A stretch of 42,142 nucleotides of DNA from Gammaproteobacteria bacterium (GTDB lineage: Bacteria > Pseudomonadota > Gammaproteobacteria > Pseudomonadales > Pseudohongiellaceae), in NCBI GenBank assembly GCA_016764875.1, contig JAESQX010000168.1, positions 1 through 42,142 on the forward strand. Reading direction: 5' to 3'. Positions 20,409 through 28,459 of this stretch are shown here, piece by piece. Both the position numbers and the translations under genes were made by a program. A model generated the notes under the pieces. The model ran no database searches, was not told the origin of the DNA, and was given only the letters and a program-made list of their open reading frames with translations. How positions within the stretch are numbered: position 1 is the stretch's first letter; every line of letters starts with the position of its first letter.

Positions 20409-21452
20409 ATGATCCGAACCATGCCCAGCACTTTCCTGTATACCCTTCTCGCTCTGTTATTGCCATGGTTCGCCACAGCGGCTGAGCACGGGGTGATATT
20501 ACAATACCACCATGTAGCCACTGACACCCCGCCCTCTACCAGCATATCTCCAGCCGATTTTCGCAGTCACCTGGAATATCTCCAAGACAACGGCTTCACC
20601 GTTATAGCCCTTGATCAAATGATTGAAAGCCTGCGTAACCACCAGCAAATTCCGGACAAATCCGTAGCAATTACCTTTGATGATGGCTATCTGTCCATTT
20701 ATGAAGAAGCTTTCCCCACCCTGCGTAGTTTTAATTTTCCTTTTACTGTTTTTATAAGTACCCAGCCAATCGATGACAGACAGGCAAATTTCATGACCTG
20801 GGCACAAATTCGGGAAATGGCTGATACCGGTGTGGTGATCGCCAATCACATGGTGTATCACCCTTATATGCTGGACCGGTTGCAAGAGGAAAGTGATGAT
20901 GCCTGGATCAATCGACTGCGCGCTGAATTACTCTCGGCAGAAGAAAGAATTCAAGCCAATACAGGGGAATCCTTCAAGTACCTGGCCTATCCTTATGGCG
21001 AATTTGATCTACAGATTAAACGCATGCTTGAGCAGGAGGGATTCACAGGAATAGCCCAGAATTCAGGTGCCATGGGGTTTTATTCAGATTTTCTGGCATT
21101 GCCCAGATATCCTCTGGGCAGTATTTATGCAAACCTGGAAACAGCAAAAATCAAATTTGACTCATTGGCTTTCCATGTCATCGAACAAAAACCCGAAAAT
21201 CCGGTAACGTCGAGCACCAGCCCGGGGGCCACATTGCGCTTCGCAGAGGGAGAATACTCCCTTGACCAGATTGGTTGCTTCGCCAACAGCCAGAGGATTC
21301 CTATGAACTGGATTGACCGGGATCAAGGTCTGTTGGAACTGGTGCCGGACCAGGAATACAACGGACGACGCTGGCGTTACATATGCACCGCGCCCAAACC
21401 TGGCACAGGTAGATATTTCTGGTATTCACTGCAGTGGATTAAACCTGATTGA
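20409..21452 (+). CDS. Secreted polysaccharide deacetylase (NodB domain, CE4)
   Basis: CE4 enzymes remove N-acetyl groups from GlcNAc polymers such as peptidoglycan or biofilm polysaccharide. The 347-residue protein has a signal peptide (about 1-25, ending WFATAA). Its NodB motif 1 is TFDDGY (Asp91, Asp92) and motif 2 is His147/His151 in NHMVYH, the metal-binding pair. A C-terminal extension of roughly 75 residues, from about residue 272, has two cysteines and aromatic residues and looks like a small beta-rich accessory domain. ATG 20421 (MPSTFL) is an alternative start. It is divergent from fadB and convergent with the Bax-like gene. The substrate is unknown. Confidence 0.88.
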   Translation: MIRTMPSTFLYTLLALLLPWFATAAEHGVILQYHHVATDTPPSTSISPADFRSHLEYLQDNGFTVIALDQMIESLRNHQQIPDKSVAITFDDGYLSIYEEAFPTLRSFNFPFTVFISTQPIDDRQANFMTWAQIREMADTGVVIANHMVYHPYMLDRLQEESDDAWINRLRAELLSAEERIQANTGESFKYLAYPYGEFDLQIKRMLEQEGFTGIAQNSGAMGFYSDFLALPRYPLGSIYANLETAKIKFDSLAFHVIEQKPENPVTSSTSPGATLRFAEGEYSLDQIGCFANSQRIPMNWIDRDQGLLELVPDQEYNGRRWRYICTAPKPGTGRYFWYSLQWIKPD

Positions 21453-21470
21453 GGGGAAAGGCAGGGCAAC

Positions 21471-22292
21471 CTAAATCTTGTACTTATTGATCAGGTCATT
21501 TTGTTGAATGATTGTTTGAACCTCATCAACATATTTTTCGCCTCGCTCAGAGTAACCGCCAAGAGCGTAAGCCAATACCAACGGGTCCAGTTCGCCGCGC
21601 TGATTGCGCATCTGGTAGCGCATATCCCGAAAGCCTTCATAGCGGTTATGGGTATTCAAATTCATAAAATAGGCTTTCACCGAATCTTCGATGCTGGCAA
21701 AACTCCGCACTTCATGACTGGCATTGTGTGCGCGCCGGTTTGGCACCAGTCCGCAGCCTTCCTTGTAGCACCATTGGCCGAAAATATTATTGGCCTCAAG
21801 GGCAAATCGTGATGTTCCCCAGGCAGATTCGTTGGCAGCCTGTGCCAGGGCCAGAGAAACCGGAATGGCATCTACCCGCTTGAGCAGTTCAAAGACAATC
21901 TGATTTTCCTGCATTCCTTCGAATTCAAGATGGTAACTGATCGCCAGGGACAGTAATTCGTTTCTTTCACCGGGACTGAGGGAAACACCGTTAGTAGCAA
22001 TGTCTGACAGAACCAGCAATTGCTGTCGGCTCGCCTTAACTTTCAAATTTTCCTCGTCAATATACAACTCCAGAAAATCAAAGAACATTTGCTTCTTAAC
22101 ACTTACATCCTGTATGGATGTGAAATCAGGGAAAACCACTATCGGCCTCAGCTCAGTGACTTCCGGAAGCGGCTGAAGGCGGTAATGCACTAATGCACCG
22201 GCAAACAAACCAAACAACATGCCGCCAACAACCCCGGAAATGAGGACATCTGATCGCCGTAGAAATCTGATAGTTTTGTTAATTCGGCTCAT
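21471..22292 (-). CDS. Bax-like glucosaminidase-domain membrane protein
   Basis: The 273-residue protein has one N-terminal membrane anchor (about 17-36) and a periplasmic domain of the Bax/FlgJ-type N-acetylglucosaminidase family (GH73). The presumed catalytic Glu155 sits in AQAANESAWGTSRFALEANN, followed by IFGQWC, as in E. coli Bax. It probably cuts peptidoglycan glycan strands. The two cysteines in QWCYKEGCG could form a disulfide. It lies downstream of bolA on the same strand but 220 bp away, so separate transcription is likely. Confidence 0.87.
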   Translation of the reverse strand: MSRINKTIRFLRRSDVLISGVVGGMLFGLFAGALVHYRLQPLPEVTELRPIVVFPDFTSIQDVSVKKQMFFDFLELYIDEENLKVKASRQQLLVLSDIATNGVSLSPGERNELLSLAISYHLEFEGMQENQIVFELLKRVDAIPVSLALAQAANESAWGTSRFALEANNIFGQWCYKEGCGLVPNRRAHNASHEVRSFASIEDSVKAYFMNLNTHNRYEGFRDMRYQMRNQRGELDPLVLAYALGGYSERGEKYVDEVQTIIQQNDLINKYKI

Positions 22293-22505
22293 GTTTTTCT
22301 AACTTTGAATAACCAGGGTTTATTAAGTAACAAAGGCAATTATTTGCTCTTTTTTTCAAACTTCCGCTATCACCAGCGCGCGATCATAACACAATGCCAC
22401 ATCCATCTTCTCTCCCGTCCTGTTCGACGCCGTCTTTTTCGAGTTCACTGACAAAAAAACAAAGGCTTTTTATCTATTGCACTTTTATGAACAATCATTC
22501 ATCAA

Positions 22506-22525
22506 CAAGCCTTTATCCAGGCTTG
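22506..22525 (-). other. Hairpin holding the bolA stop codon in its loop
   Basis: On the minus strand a perfect 7-bp stem, CAAGCCT with AGGCTTG, encloses a six-base loop whose last three bases are the bolA TAA stop. No U-run follows, so it is not a standard terminator. It may stabilise the 3' end. Confidence 0.5.
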
Positions 22526-22827
22526 CTGCCACCACGACAATTCGGTGATTCCGGAACGTCCTCTTCTCTTTCTTGCCATTGTGCCGGGGTGTATGTATGT
22601 AGCGCCAGGGCATGAACGTCACCACTTAGCTCTTCAGCGAGCACTCGATAGATCTCGCGATGTCGCTTGATCAGCATCATGCCGTTGAAAATTTCCGAGA
22701 CCACGGTTAGTTTGAAGTGACTCTCAGTGGCTGGGCCACCGTGCATGTGACTTTCATTTTCAACAACCAGATAAACTGGCTGAAATTCATTGTTCAGTTT
22801 CTCTTCGATAACTTCCTGGATACTCAT
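22513..22827 (-). CDS. bolA: BolA family regulator / iron-sulfur partner protein
   Basis: BolA proteins pair with monothiol glutaredoxins on [2Fe-2S] clusters. E. coli BolA also acts as a stationary-phase regulator of morphology genes. From ATG 22827 the protein is 104 residues, matching E. coli BolA (105). Key features are ESHFKLTVVSEIF, the RHREIYRVLAEEL helix and the nearly invariant VHALALHTYTPAQW. An in-frame start at 22863 would add 12 residues not found in the family; AAGGA lies 11 bases before the chosen ATG. The gene is divergent from the YlqF-type GTPase gene. Confidence 0.95.
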   Translation of the reverse strand: MSIQEVIEEKLNNEFQPVYLVVENESHMHGGPATESHFKLTVVSEIFNGMMLIKRHREIYRVLAEELSGDVHALALHTYTPAQWQEREEDVPESPNCRGGSKPG

Positions 22828-22903
22828 CGTTTGTTGTTTCCTTCTTGTTTGATTCCGCTGCACGGCCCCACCGAAACCCTGACGTGCTCCAATTCGGCTG
22901 AAA

Positions 22904-22912
22904 ATTATAACA
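22904..22912 (-). promoter_or_regulatory. bolA: Extended -10 promoter for bolA
   Basis: TGTTATAAT on the minus strand is a perfect extended -10 (TGn-TATAAT), with a poor -35. The leader would be about 70 nt. Extended -10 elements without a good -35 can serve RpoS as well as RpoD, which would suit bolA, but the sequence cannot decide this. Confidence 0.5.
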
Positions 22913-23024
22913 GTGAGAGGTATGATGTGCCGCTGATCCGCCCCAGAGCCATGAAGCGTGCCTATAGCTGCACTGAATATACTCGGATAAGTGCAACAGA
23001 TTCACTGTAAGGATAAATTAAGTC

Positions 23025-23882
23025 ATGAGTATTTCATGGTATCCCGGACACATGCACAAGGCCAGAAAAGAGCTGGCGAAAGCGATGTTGAACACCAATG
23101 TGGTGATAGACGTACTGGACGCCAGAATTCCCCAGGCCAGCTCCAACCCCCTGCTGGCCGAGCTGCGAGGAGACATACCCTGCCTGAGGATACTCAACAA
23201 ATCAGATCTGGCGAACCCCGAAATCACCCGGCAATGGTGTAAATTCCTTTCTCAGGGCCCTGATAATCTTTGCCTGGTTAATGGCAGGGATTGTTTCCTG
23301 AGTAAGGAGAGTATCCTCCGGGGATGCCGTCAATTGATCAAGGGAAAAGCCACTGCTGTAAAAAAACATCAGGTGTTGATAACCGGTATTCCCAATGTGG
23401 GAAAATCGACTCTTTTAAACCAGATCCTGTGTCGTAAGGTTGCCAAAACCGGCAACGAACCAACCGTAACCAAGAGGCAGCAACGAGTCAAACTGGATGA
23501 TGACTGGTATCTGATTGATTCACCGGGCATGCTGTGGCCAAAACTGGAAGACCAGCAGGCGGCCTACCGTCTTGCCAGCACCGGCACTATTCGCAATACG
23601 GCCGTGGAAGCCGAGGACATTGCCTGGTTTACAGCTGAAACATTGCTACAGGACTTCTTTCCCTGTCTACAAAAGCGCTATGAATTGAGCCAAAAACCAG
23701 AAAACGTAGAAAGTTTTCTAGAAGAAATAGCCATCAAAAATGGCTGTCTGGGAAGAGGCCGTGCCGTAGACTGGAATAAAGTATCAGAATTATTATTAAA
23801 CGATTTTCGTTCAGGCCGACTGGGTAGAATCAGCCTGGAATCACCCCCCGCTACAAACCCCCATTCAGGGACTTCTGAATGA
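23025..23882 (+). CDS. ylqF: Circularly permuted ribosome-biogenesis GTPase (YlqF/RbgA family)
   Basis: YlqF/RbgA GTPases assist late assembly of the large ribosomal subunit. The 285-residue protein has the permuted order diagnostic of the family: G4 NKSD at 58-61 comes before G1 GIPNVGKS at 121-128, then G2 PTVT and G3 DSPGM at 165-169. The N-terminus ISWYPGHMHKARKEL is also characteristic. AAGGA precedes the ATG by 11 bases. It is followed after 22 bp by the M16C protease gene, probably on one transcript. The role in this organism is inferred from family knowledge. Confidence 0.92.
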   Translation: MSISWYPGHMHKARKELAKAMLNTNVVIDVLDARIPQASSNPLLAELRGDIPCLRILNKSDLANPEITRQWCKFLSQGPDNLCLVNGRDCFLSKESILRGCRQLIKGKATAVKKHQVLITGIPNVGKSTLLNQILCRKVAKTGNEPTVTKRQQRVKLDDDWYLIDSPGMLWPKLEDQQAAYRLASTGTIRNTAVEAEDIAWFTAETLLQDFFPCLQKRYELSQKPENVESFLEEIAIKNGCLGRGRAVDWNKVSELLLNDFRSGRLGRISLESPPATNPHSGTSE

Positions 23883-23904
23883 TTATTACAGGTAAAAATT
23901 TACA

Positions 23905-26883
23905 ATGAGCAATCTGGAAAATACCGAACCCTCAAGCGCTGTTTCCACCAGTCATGAAACGGAGCATGAAGTGTCCTGCGACGCGTTCGAACTGGTACGA
24001 GAAAAAGAAATCTCATCACTGAATCTGGTTATGGAGGAATACCGGCACCGGGAAACAGGAGCAAGCCATTACCACCTGAATTGTGATAACCCGGAAAACG
24101 TCTTCCTGGTTGCCTTTCGTACCGTTCCAATGGACTCCACCGGAGTTGCCCACATTCTCGAACATACCGCTTTATGTGGCAGTGAAAAGTATCCCGTACG
24201 CGATCCTTTTTTTATGATGATCCGTCGCTCCCTTAACACTTTTATGAATGCGTTTACCAGCAGTGACTGGACCGCTTATCCCTTTGCCAGTAAAAATCGC
24301 AAGGACTATTTCAACCTGTTAAACGTCTACCTGGACGCGGTATTTTTCTCCCGCTTGCATGAACTGGATTTTGCCCAGGAAGGACACCGACTGGAATTTA
24401 CTGAACCGGATAACCCTGAAAGTCAGTTGCAATACAAGGGCGTCGTATTTAATGAAATGAAAGGAGCCATGAGTTCCACCAACAGTGTGTTGTGGCAAAC
24501 CATCAGCAAACACCTCTTTCCCACCACCACCTATCATTACAATAGCGGAGGAGAGCCGGAAAATATTCCAGATCTTAGCTACGAACAATTAAAGTCCTTT
24601 TACAAAAGCCACTACCATCCCAGCAATGCCGTGTTTATGACATTTGGCGACATTGGAGCCTGTGAATTACAGCAGAAAATTGAACAGTTGGCTCTTTCAA
24701 GGTTTACCCGACTGGATATCAACATCGAAGTAGGCGATGAGAAAAGGTATAGCTCGCCTGTTTGTGTCGAAGAGCATTATTGCTGTGAAGACACCGACCA
24801 GGACAGAACCCACGTTGTGACAGCCTGGCTGCTCGGCAAGAGTATAAATTTAAGCGAATTGTTCAAGGCGCAGCTTTTGTCCAGCGTGTTATTGGATAAC
24901 AGCGCCAGCGCTCTGCTGAAAGTGTTGGAAACTACTGATCTGGGATCATCCCCATCGCCCATGTGCGGGCTGGAGGACTCCAATCGCGAGATGAGTTTTA
25001 TCTGCGGTCTGGAGGGTTGCGCCACAGACAGCACCGGAAAAGTCGAAGCGATGATTCTGCAGACTCTTACCAGCATCGCAGAAAACGGGGTACCACAAGA
25101 GCAGGTGGAAGCGGCTCTGCACCAGTTGGAGTTAAGCCAGCGAGAAATAACCGGGGACAGCTATCCTTATGGCCTGCAATTAATACTGGCAGGCTTGTCT
25201 ACCGCCGTTCATCGCGGAGACCCTATTAAGCTGCTGGACATAGATCCGGTGCTGGAGGAATTGCGAAATGAGATTAAGAACCCTCAATTCATACCGGACT
25301 TGATACGCAAACTTCTATTGACCAATCAGCATCGACTGACCTTAACCCTGAAGCCGGATCTTGAACTGGCTGGCCAACAGGTGGCCAATGAACTCAAACG
25401 CCTGGACAAAATCAGACAGTCATTAAGCGCTGAGGAGATAAGCCACATAATAAAGCAAAGCAAGGCGCTGGCCGCACGTCAGTTGCAGGAAGACAACCCT
25501 GACCTGTTACCCAAGGTAGGCCTGGAGGACATACCCAAAACAATCGAACAACCCTCAGCCCGTTTATCGTCAATCCGGGATAGCCATACGGCGGTTAGTT
25601 TCTTCAATCAGGGTACCAATGGCCTTTGCTATCAACACTCTGTTCTGGAATTACCCGCACTGGAGGAAGATTTACTGGAAGCGCTGCCCTATTACACCAG
25701 TTGTCTTACCGAACTGGGTATTGGGAACAAGGATTATACCGAGGTTCAAACATGGCAATCGCGCGTAAGTGGAGGGATTCACTTGTACAGTAACGTGAGA
25801 AGCCAGATAGACGACGAACAGCAGGCAAAAGGTGTACTGGTTCTTTCATCGAAAGCACTGAGTAAAAACCACCAGCCACTTACCGAACTTCTGGCGCAAT
25901 CACTGCAGAATGTCCGACTTGACGAAGGTCAGCGCATTAAGGAGTTAATCGAACAGCTCTGCGCGCGCCGGGAAAACAGTATCACCAGTCAGGGACATAG
26001 CCTTGCTATTACACTGGCTTCAAGCCTGATGAGCCCTGCGGCCAAACTGAGCCATAAGCTTTCCGGATTGGAAAGTATTAAAAGAATAAAACAACTGCGT
26101 TCAGCACTGTCACAGCCGGAGCAAATTGAGCAGATAATTGATAAGTTTCAAAGGCTGCATCAAAAGGTGCTCAGCGCACCACGGCGCTTCCTTCTGATTG
26201 GCGAATCAGCCAATGAATCTGCCATGTGTTGCGACCTTGATCGATACTGGGACAGTGCCCCCGATTCCAGATTATTCAAACCAATGCAACTACCTCAATC
26301 CAGAGAAACCGTATTGCAGGCCTGGACGACCTCTACCCAGGTAAACTTCTGTGCCAAGGCCTATCCTACGGTGCCCTCCAACCACCCGGATCATGCCCCA
26401 CTGACGGTGCTGGCGGGATTTATGCGCAATGGTTTTCTGCATCGTGCAATCCGTGAAACCGGAGGTGCCTATGGTGGAGGTGCCGAGCAGGACGCCAACT
26501 CTGCATCTTTCAGGTTCTTTTCCTACCGCGACCCACGATTACTGGACACCCTTACCGACTTTGACCGTGCCGTGGAATGGGTCGTTAACGAAAAACACCA
26601 GCCCCGCCAATTGGAGGAAGCAATCCTTGGGGTAATTTCCAGCATGGACAAACCCTCTTCTCCGGCCGGAGAAGCAAGCCGCGTTTTCTATAACGATCTG
26701 TTCGGACGTGACCTCAACTACCTTTTGGGATTGCGACAAAGAATTCTTGATGTCACCCTGAATGACCTCCGGCGAGTAGCCTCTACGTGGCTACATCCTG
26801 AAAAAGCAAGTATTGGCATAATTACCAGCCGTGGGGTATTGCAGGAAAGCGGGCTGGAAGCAATTACTGAAGTAAATCTTTGA
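23905..26883 (+). CDS. M16C zinc metalloprotease (PreP/insulinase family)
   Basis: This 992-residue protein is a single-chain inverzincin like mitochondrial and bacterial PreP. The inverted zinc motif HILEH gives His83 and His87 as ligands and Glu86 as the base. Glu184 in VVFNEMKGAMSS is the third ligand. Two M16 halves are joined by a helical linker near residues 500-560, as in peptide-degrading PreP. The second half includes the substrate-binding segment RETGGAYGGGA. No signal peptide is seen, although the first 25 residues are polar and poorly conserved-looking, so it probably acts in the cytoplasm on short peptides. It follows the GTPase gene by 22 bp. Confidence 0.93.
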   Translation: MSNLENTEPSSAVSTSHETEHEVSCDAFELVREKEISSLNLVMEEYRHRETGASHYHLNCDNPENVFLVAFRTVPMDSTGVAHILEHTALCGSEKYPVRDPFFMMIRRSLNTFMNAFTSSDWTAYPFASKNRKDYFNLLNVYLDAVFFSRLHELDFAQEGHRLEFTEPDNPESQLQYKGVVFNEMKGAMSSTNSVLWQTISKHLFPTTTYHYNSGGEPENIPDLSYEQLKSFYKSHYHPSNAVFMTFGDIGACELQQKIEQLALSRFTRLDINIEVGDEKRYSSPVCVEEHYCCEDTDQDRTHVVTAWLLGKSINLSELFKAQLLSSVLLDNSASALLKVLETTDLGSSPSPMCGLEDSNREMSFICGLEGCATDSTGKVEAMILQTLTSIAENGVPQEQVEAALHQLELSQREITGDSYPYGLQLILAGLSTAVHRGDPIKLLDIDPVLEELRNEIKNPQFIPDLIRKLLLTNQHRLTLTLKPDLELAGQQVANELKRLDKIRQSLSAEEISHIIKQSKALAARQLQEDNPDLLPKVGLEDIPKTIEQPSARLSSIRDSHTAVSFFNQGTNGLCYQHSVLELPALEEDLLEALPYYTSCLTELGIGNKDYTEVQTWQSRVSGGIHLYSNVRSQIDDEQQAKGVLVLSSKALSKNHQPLTELLAQSLQNVRLDEGQRIKELIEQLCARRENSITSQGHSLAITLASSLMSPAAKLSHKLSGLESIKRIKQLRSALSQPEQIEQIIDKFQRLHQKVLSAPRRFLLIGESANESAMCCDLDRYWDSAPDSRLFKPMQLPQSRETVLQAWTTSTQVNFCAKAYPTVPSNHPDHAPLTVLAGFMRNGFLHRAIRETGGAYGGGAEQDANSASFRFFSYRDPRLLDTLTDFDRAVEWVVNEKHQPRQLEEAILGVISSMDKPSSPAGEASRVFYNDLFGRDLNYLLGLRQRILDVTLNDLRRVASTWLHPEKASIGIITSRGVLQESGLEAITEVNL

Positions 26884-27089
26884 CAAGAATTAATTTTATA
26901 TTACTCAAGGTGATACATCGCCTATGTAAAGTCAGCCTTTAACCAGTGATCCCCTGGTTGAATTTACCTATGAATTTATTTTTTCAACCCGGGAACTTAT
27001 CAGCAACCAGTCAGTCTTAGTTAGTGTAGGTAGATGGTTTTACAAAATTGTGGGTTTTGTTTCATTTATCTCTCCCTTGATAGTATATT
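26884..27089 (+). other. Long 3' region with two competing hairpins
   Basis: No ORF of note lies here. AACCAG/CTGGTT (26941-26946 with 26954-26959) and GGTTGAA/TTCAACC (26956-26962 with 26983-26989) share bases 26956-26959, so only one stem can form at a time. It ends at the strong terminator 27090-27117. It may be just the 3' UTR of the protease gene, or an unrecognised small RNA. Confidence 0.4.
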
Positions 27090-27117
27090 AAGCCCGACTT
27101 AGGTCGGGCTTTTTTTT
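27090..27117 (+). terminator. Strong rho-independent terminator
   Basis: A perfect 8-bp G+C-rich stem (AGCCCGAC / GTCGGGCT) with a TTAG loop is followed by eight T on the plus strand. It closes the transcript coming from the GTPase-protease pair and isolates the CDF gene, which starts 62 bp later. Confidence 0.95.
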
Positions 27118-27179
27118 ATGACCAAAAATCACCTTATATCCCTTTCTTTCACACGCCCGCGCTGCCCACATATCTACCA

Positions 27180-28331
27180 ATGACTGATCAAAGCGCAAAA
27201 AAAGAGGCGGCCCGCGTAACTCTCGTCGGCATGTGGCTTGATTTGCTCCTCGGCGGAGCCAAAATCATCGGTGGCAGTATTACCGGTTCCTTTGCCCTGA
27301 TGACTGACGGCATCCATTCCTTGACGGACGCGGTAACCGATATTTTTGTCCTGCTGGTAGGCCGTTTTTCTTACGAAGCCCCTGATGAACAACACCCTTA
27401 CGGTCACGGTCGCTTCGAGGCCATTGGAACTGTTGTTATGGGAATGGTGTTCTTCGCCATCGCAGCGGTTTTACTTTATGACAGCTATCTTCGCTTGCAA
27501 AACACAGAGAACCTTCCCATTCCTACCCTCGGAGGACTACTGATCGCGGGAGTTTCGGTAGCGTCCAAGGAGTGGATCTACCGTTACACCATGCGTACGG
27601 CCAAACGGCTTAATTCATCCTTATTACGTGCCAATGCATGGCACAGTCGTACTGACGCCATTTCTTCTATTGCGGTGTTCATCGGAATTATTGGTGCTCA
27701 CCAGGGTTATCCGTGGCTCGATGTATTGGCCGCCATGTTTGTTGCCTTGATAATCGCCCGCATTGGCTGGGAACTGTGTCTGGATTCTCTAAAAGAGCTG
27801 GTAGATACGGCAATCCCCGAACATCACCGTAATGAAATCGAACAGACAATCCGTGAAGTCAGCGGAATAAACCAGGTCACCAATCTTCGCAGCAGGCAGT
27901 CCGGTGGCAAAATATTGCTGGAAGTACAAATTCAGGTTGATCCACGAATTTCAGTTTCAGAGGGCCACCACCTTGGAGAGGCCGTGAACAGGACTATTAC
28001 AGACAAATTTGCCAACATCAGCGATGTTATCGTGCACATTGATGCCGAACCCCATAATGGCGCCCAGAGCCATGACCTTCCACTGCGGGATGAAATCGTA
28101 GGGCAAATCATGCAGTTGTGGGAAGGGCTGCTGAGTCCCTCTGAAATCAAAAATATAGATCTGCACTACCTGGAGAATGGCATAGAGGTGGATCTTTACC
28201 TGGAAGCCTACAGTCTTGACGAGACTGTAGTGAAACGATTGAGCGATGCCATAAAAGTAATCAAGCCGGTCACCAGGTTGAACATTTACTGCAATATTCT
28301 TCAAACCAAGGTAGGTACCGAGCTCTCATAA
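27180..28331 (+). CDS. Cation diffusion facilitator metal exporter
   Basis: CDF proteins export divalent metals in exchange for protons. The 383-residue protein has about six N-terminal membrane segments (to about residue 190) and a cytoplasmic C-terminal domain of some 190 residues, longer than FieF (300 total). The transport-site residues are His46 and Asp50 (DGIHSLTD) and His155 and Asp159 (HSRTD), with the accessory HPYGHGRFE segment at 72-80. His instead of Asp at the first position, relative to FieF Asp45, suggests a zinc preference. No good ribosome site is seen before the ATG. The true metal is unproven. Confidence 0.9.
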   Translation: MTDQSAKKEAARVTLVGMWLDLLLGGAKIIGGSITGSFALMTDGIHSLTDAVTDIFVLLVGRFSYEAPDEQHPYGHGRFEAIGTVVMGMVFFAIAAVLLYDSYLRLQNTENLPIPTLGGLLIAGVSVASKEWIYRYTMRTAKRLNSSLLRANAWHSRTDAISSIAVFIGIIGAHQGYPWLDVLAAMFVALIIARIGWELCLDSLKELVDTAIPEHHRNEIEQTIREVSGINQVTNLRSRQSGGKILLEVQIQVDPRISVSEGHHLGEAVNRTITDKFANISDVIVHIDAEPHNGAQSHDLPLRDEIVGQIMQLWEGLLSPSEIKNIDLHYLENGIEVDLYLEAYSLDETVVKRLSDAIKVIKPVTRLNIYCNILQTKVGTELS

Positions 28332-28358
28332 ATTACTTTCAATTATGGGTATATTGCC

Positions 28359-28364
28359 TATACT
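28359..28364 (+). promoter_or_regulatory. Candidate -10 of the oxidoreductase operon promoter
   Basis: TATACT is a good -10, about 95 bp before the first operon gene, but the upstream -35 (TTTCAA region) is weak. The following leader contains two possible hairpins: GGCCC/GGGCC near 28368-28384, and a CGACG/CGTCG stem near 28418-28442. Confidence 0.35.
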
Positions 28365-28459
28365 AGGGCCCAAGCTACGGGGCCTGCATCCTGACCAGAA
28401 TTAACACCAGAGCATCGAACCCACGACGTTCCCGTCGGGTTTAGAAGTATTAAGAAAAA

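Noticed and set aside
26880-26902. TTGACA followed by TATATT at the end of the M16C gene
   Set aside because: The two boxes are only 11 bp apart, too close for a sigma-70 promoter.
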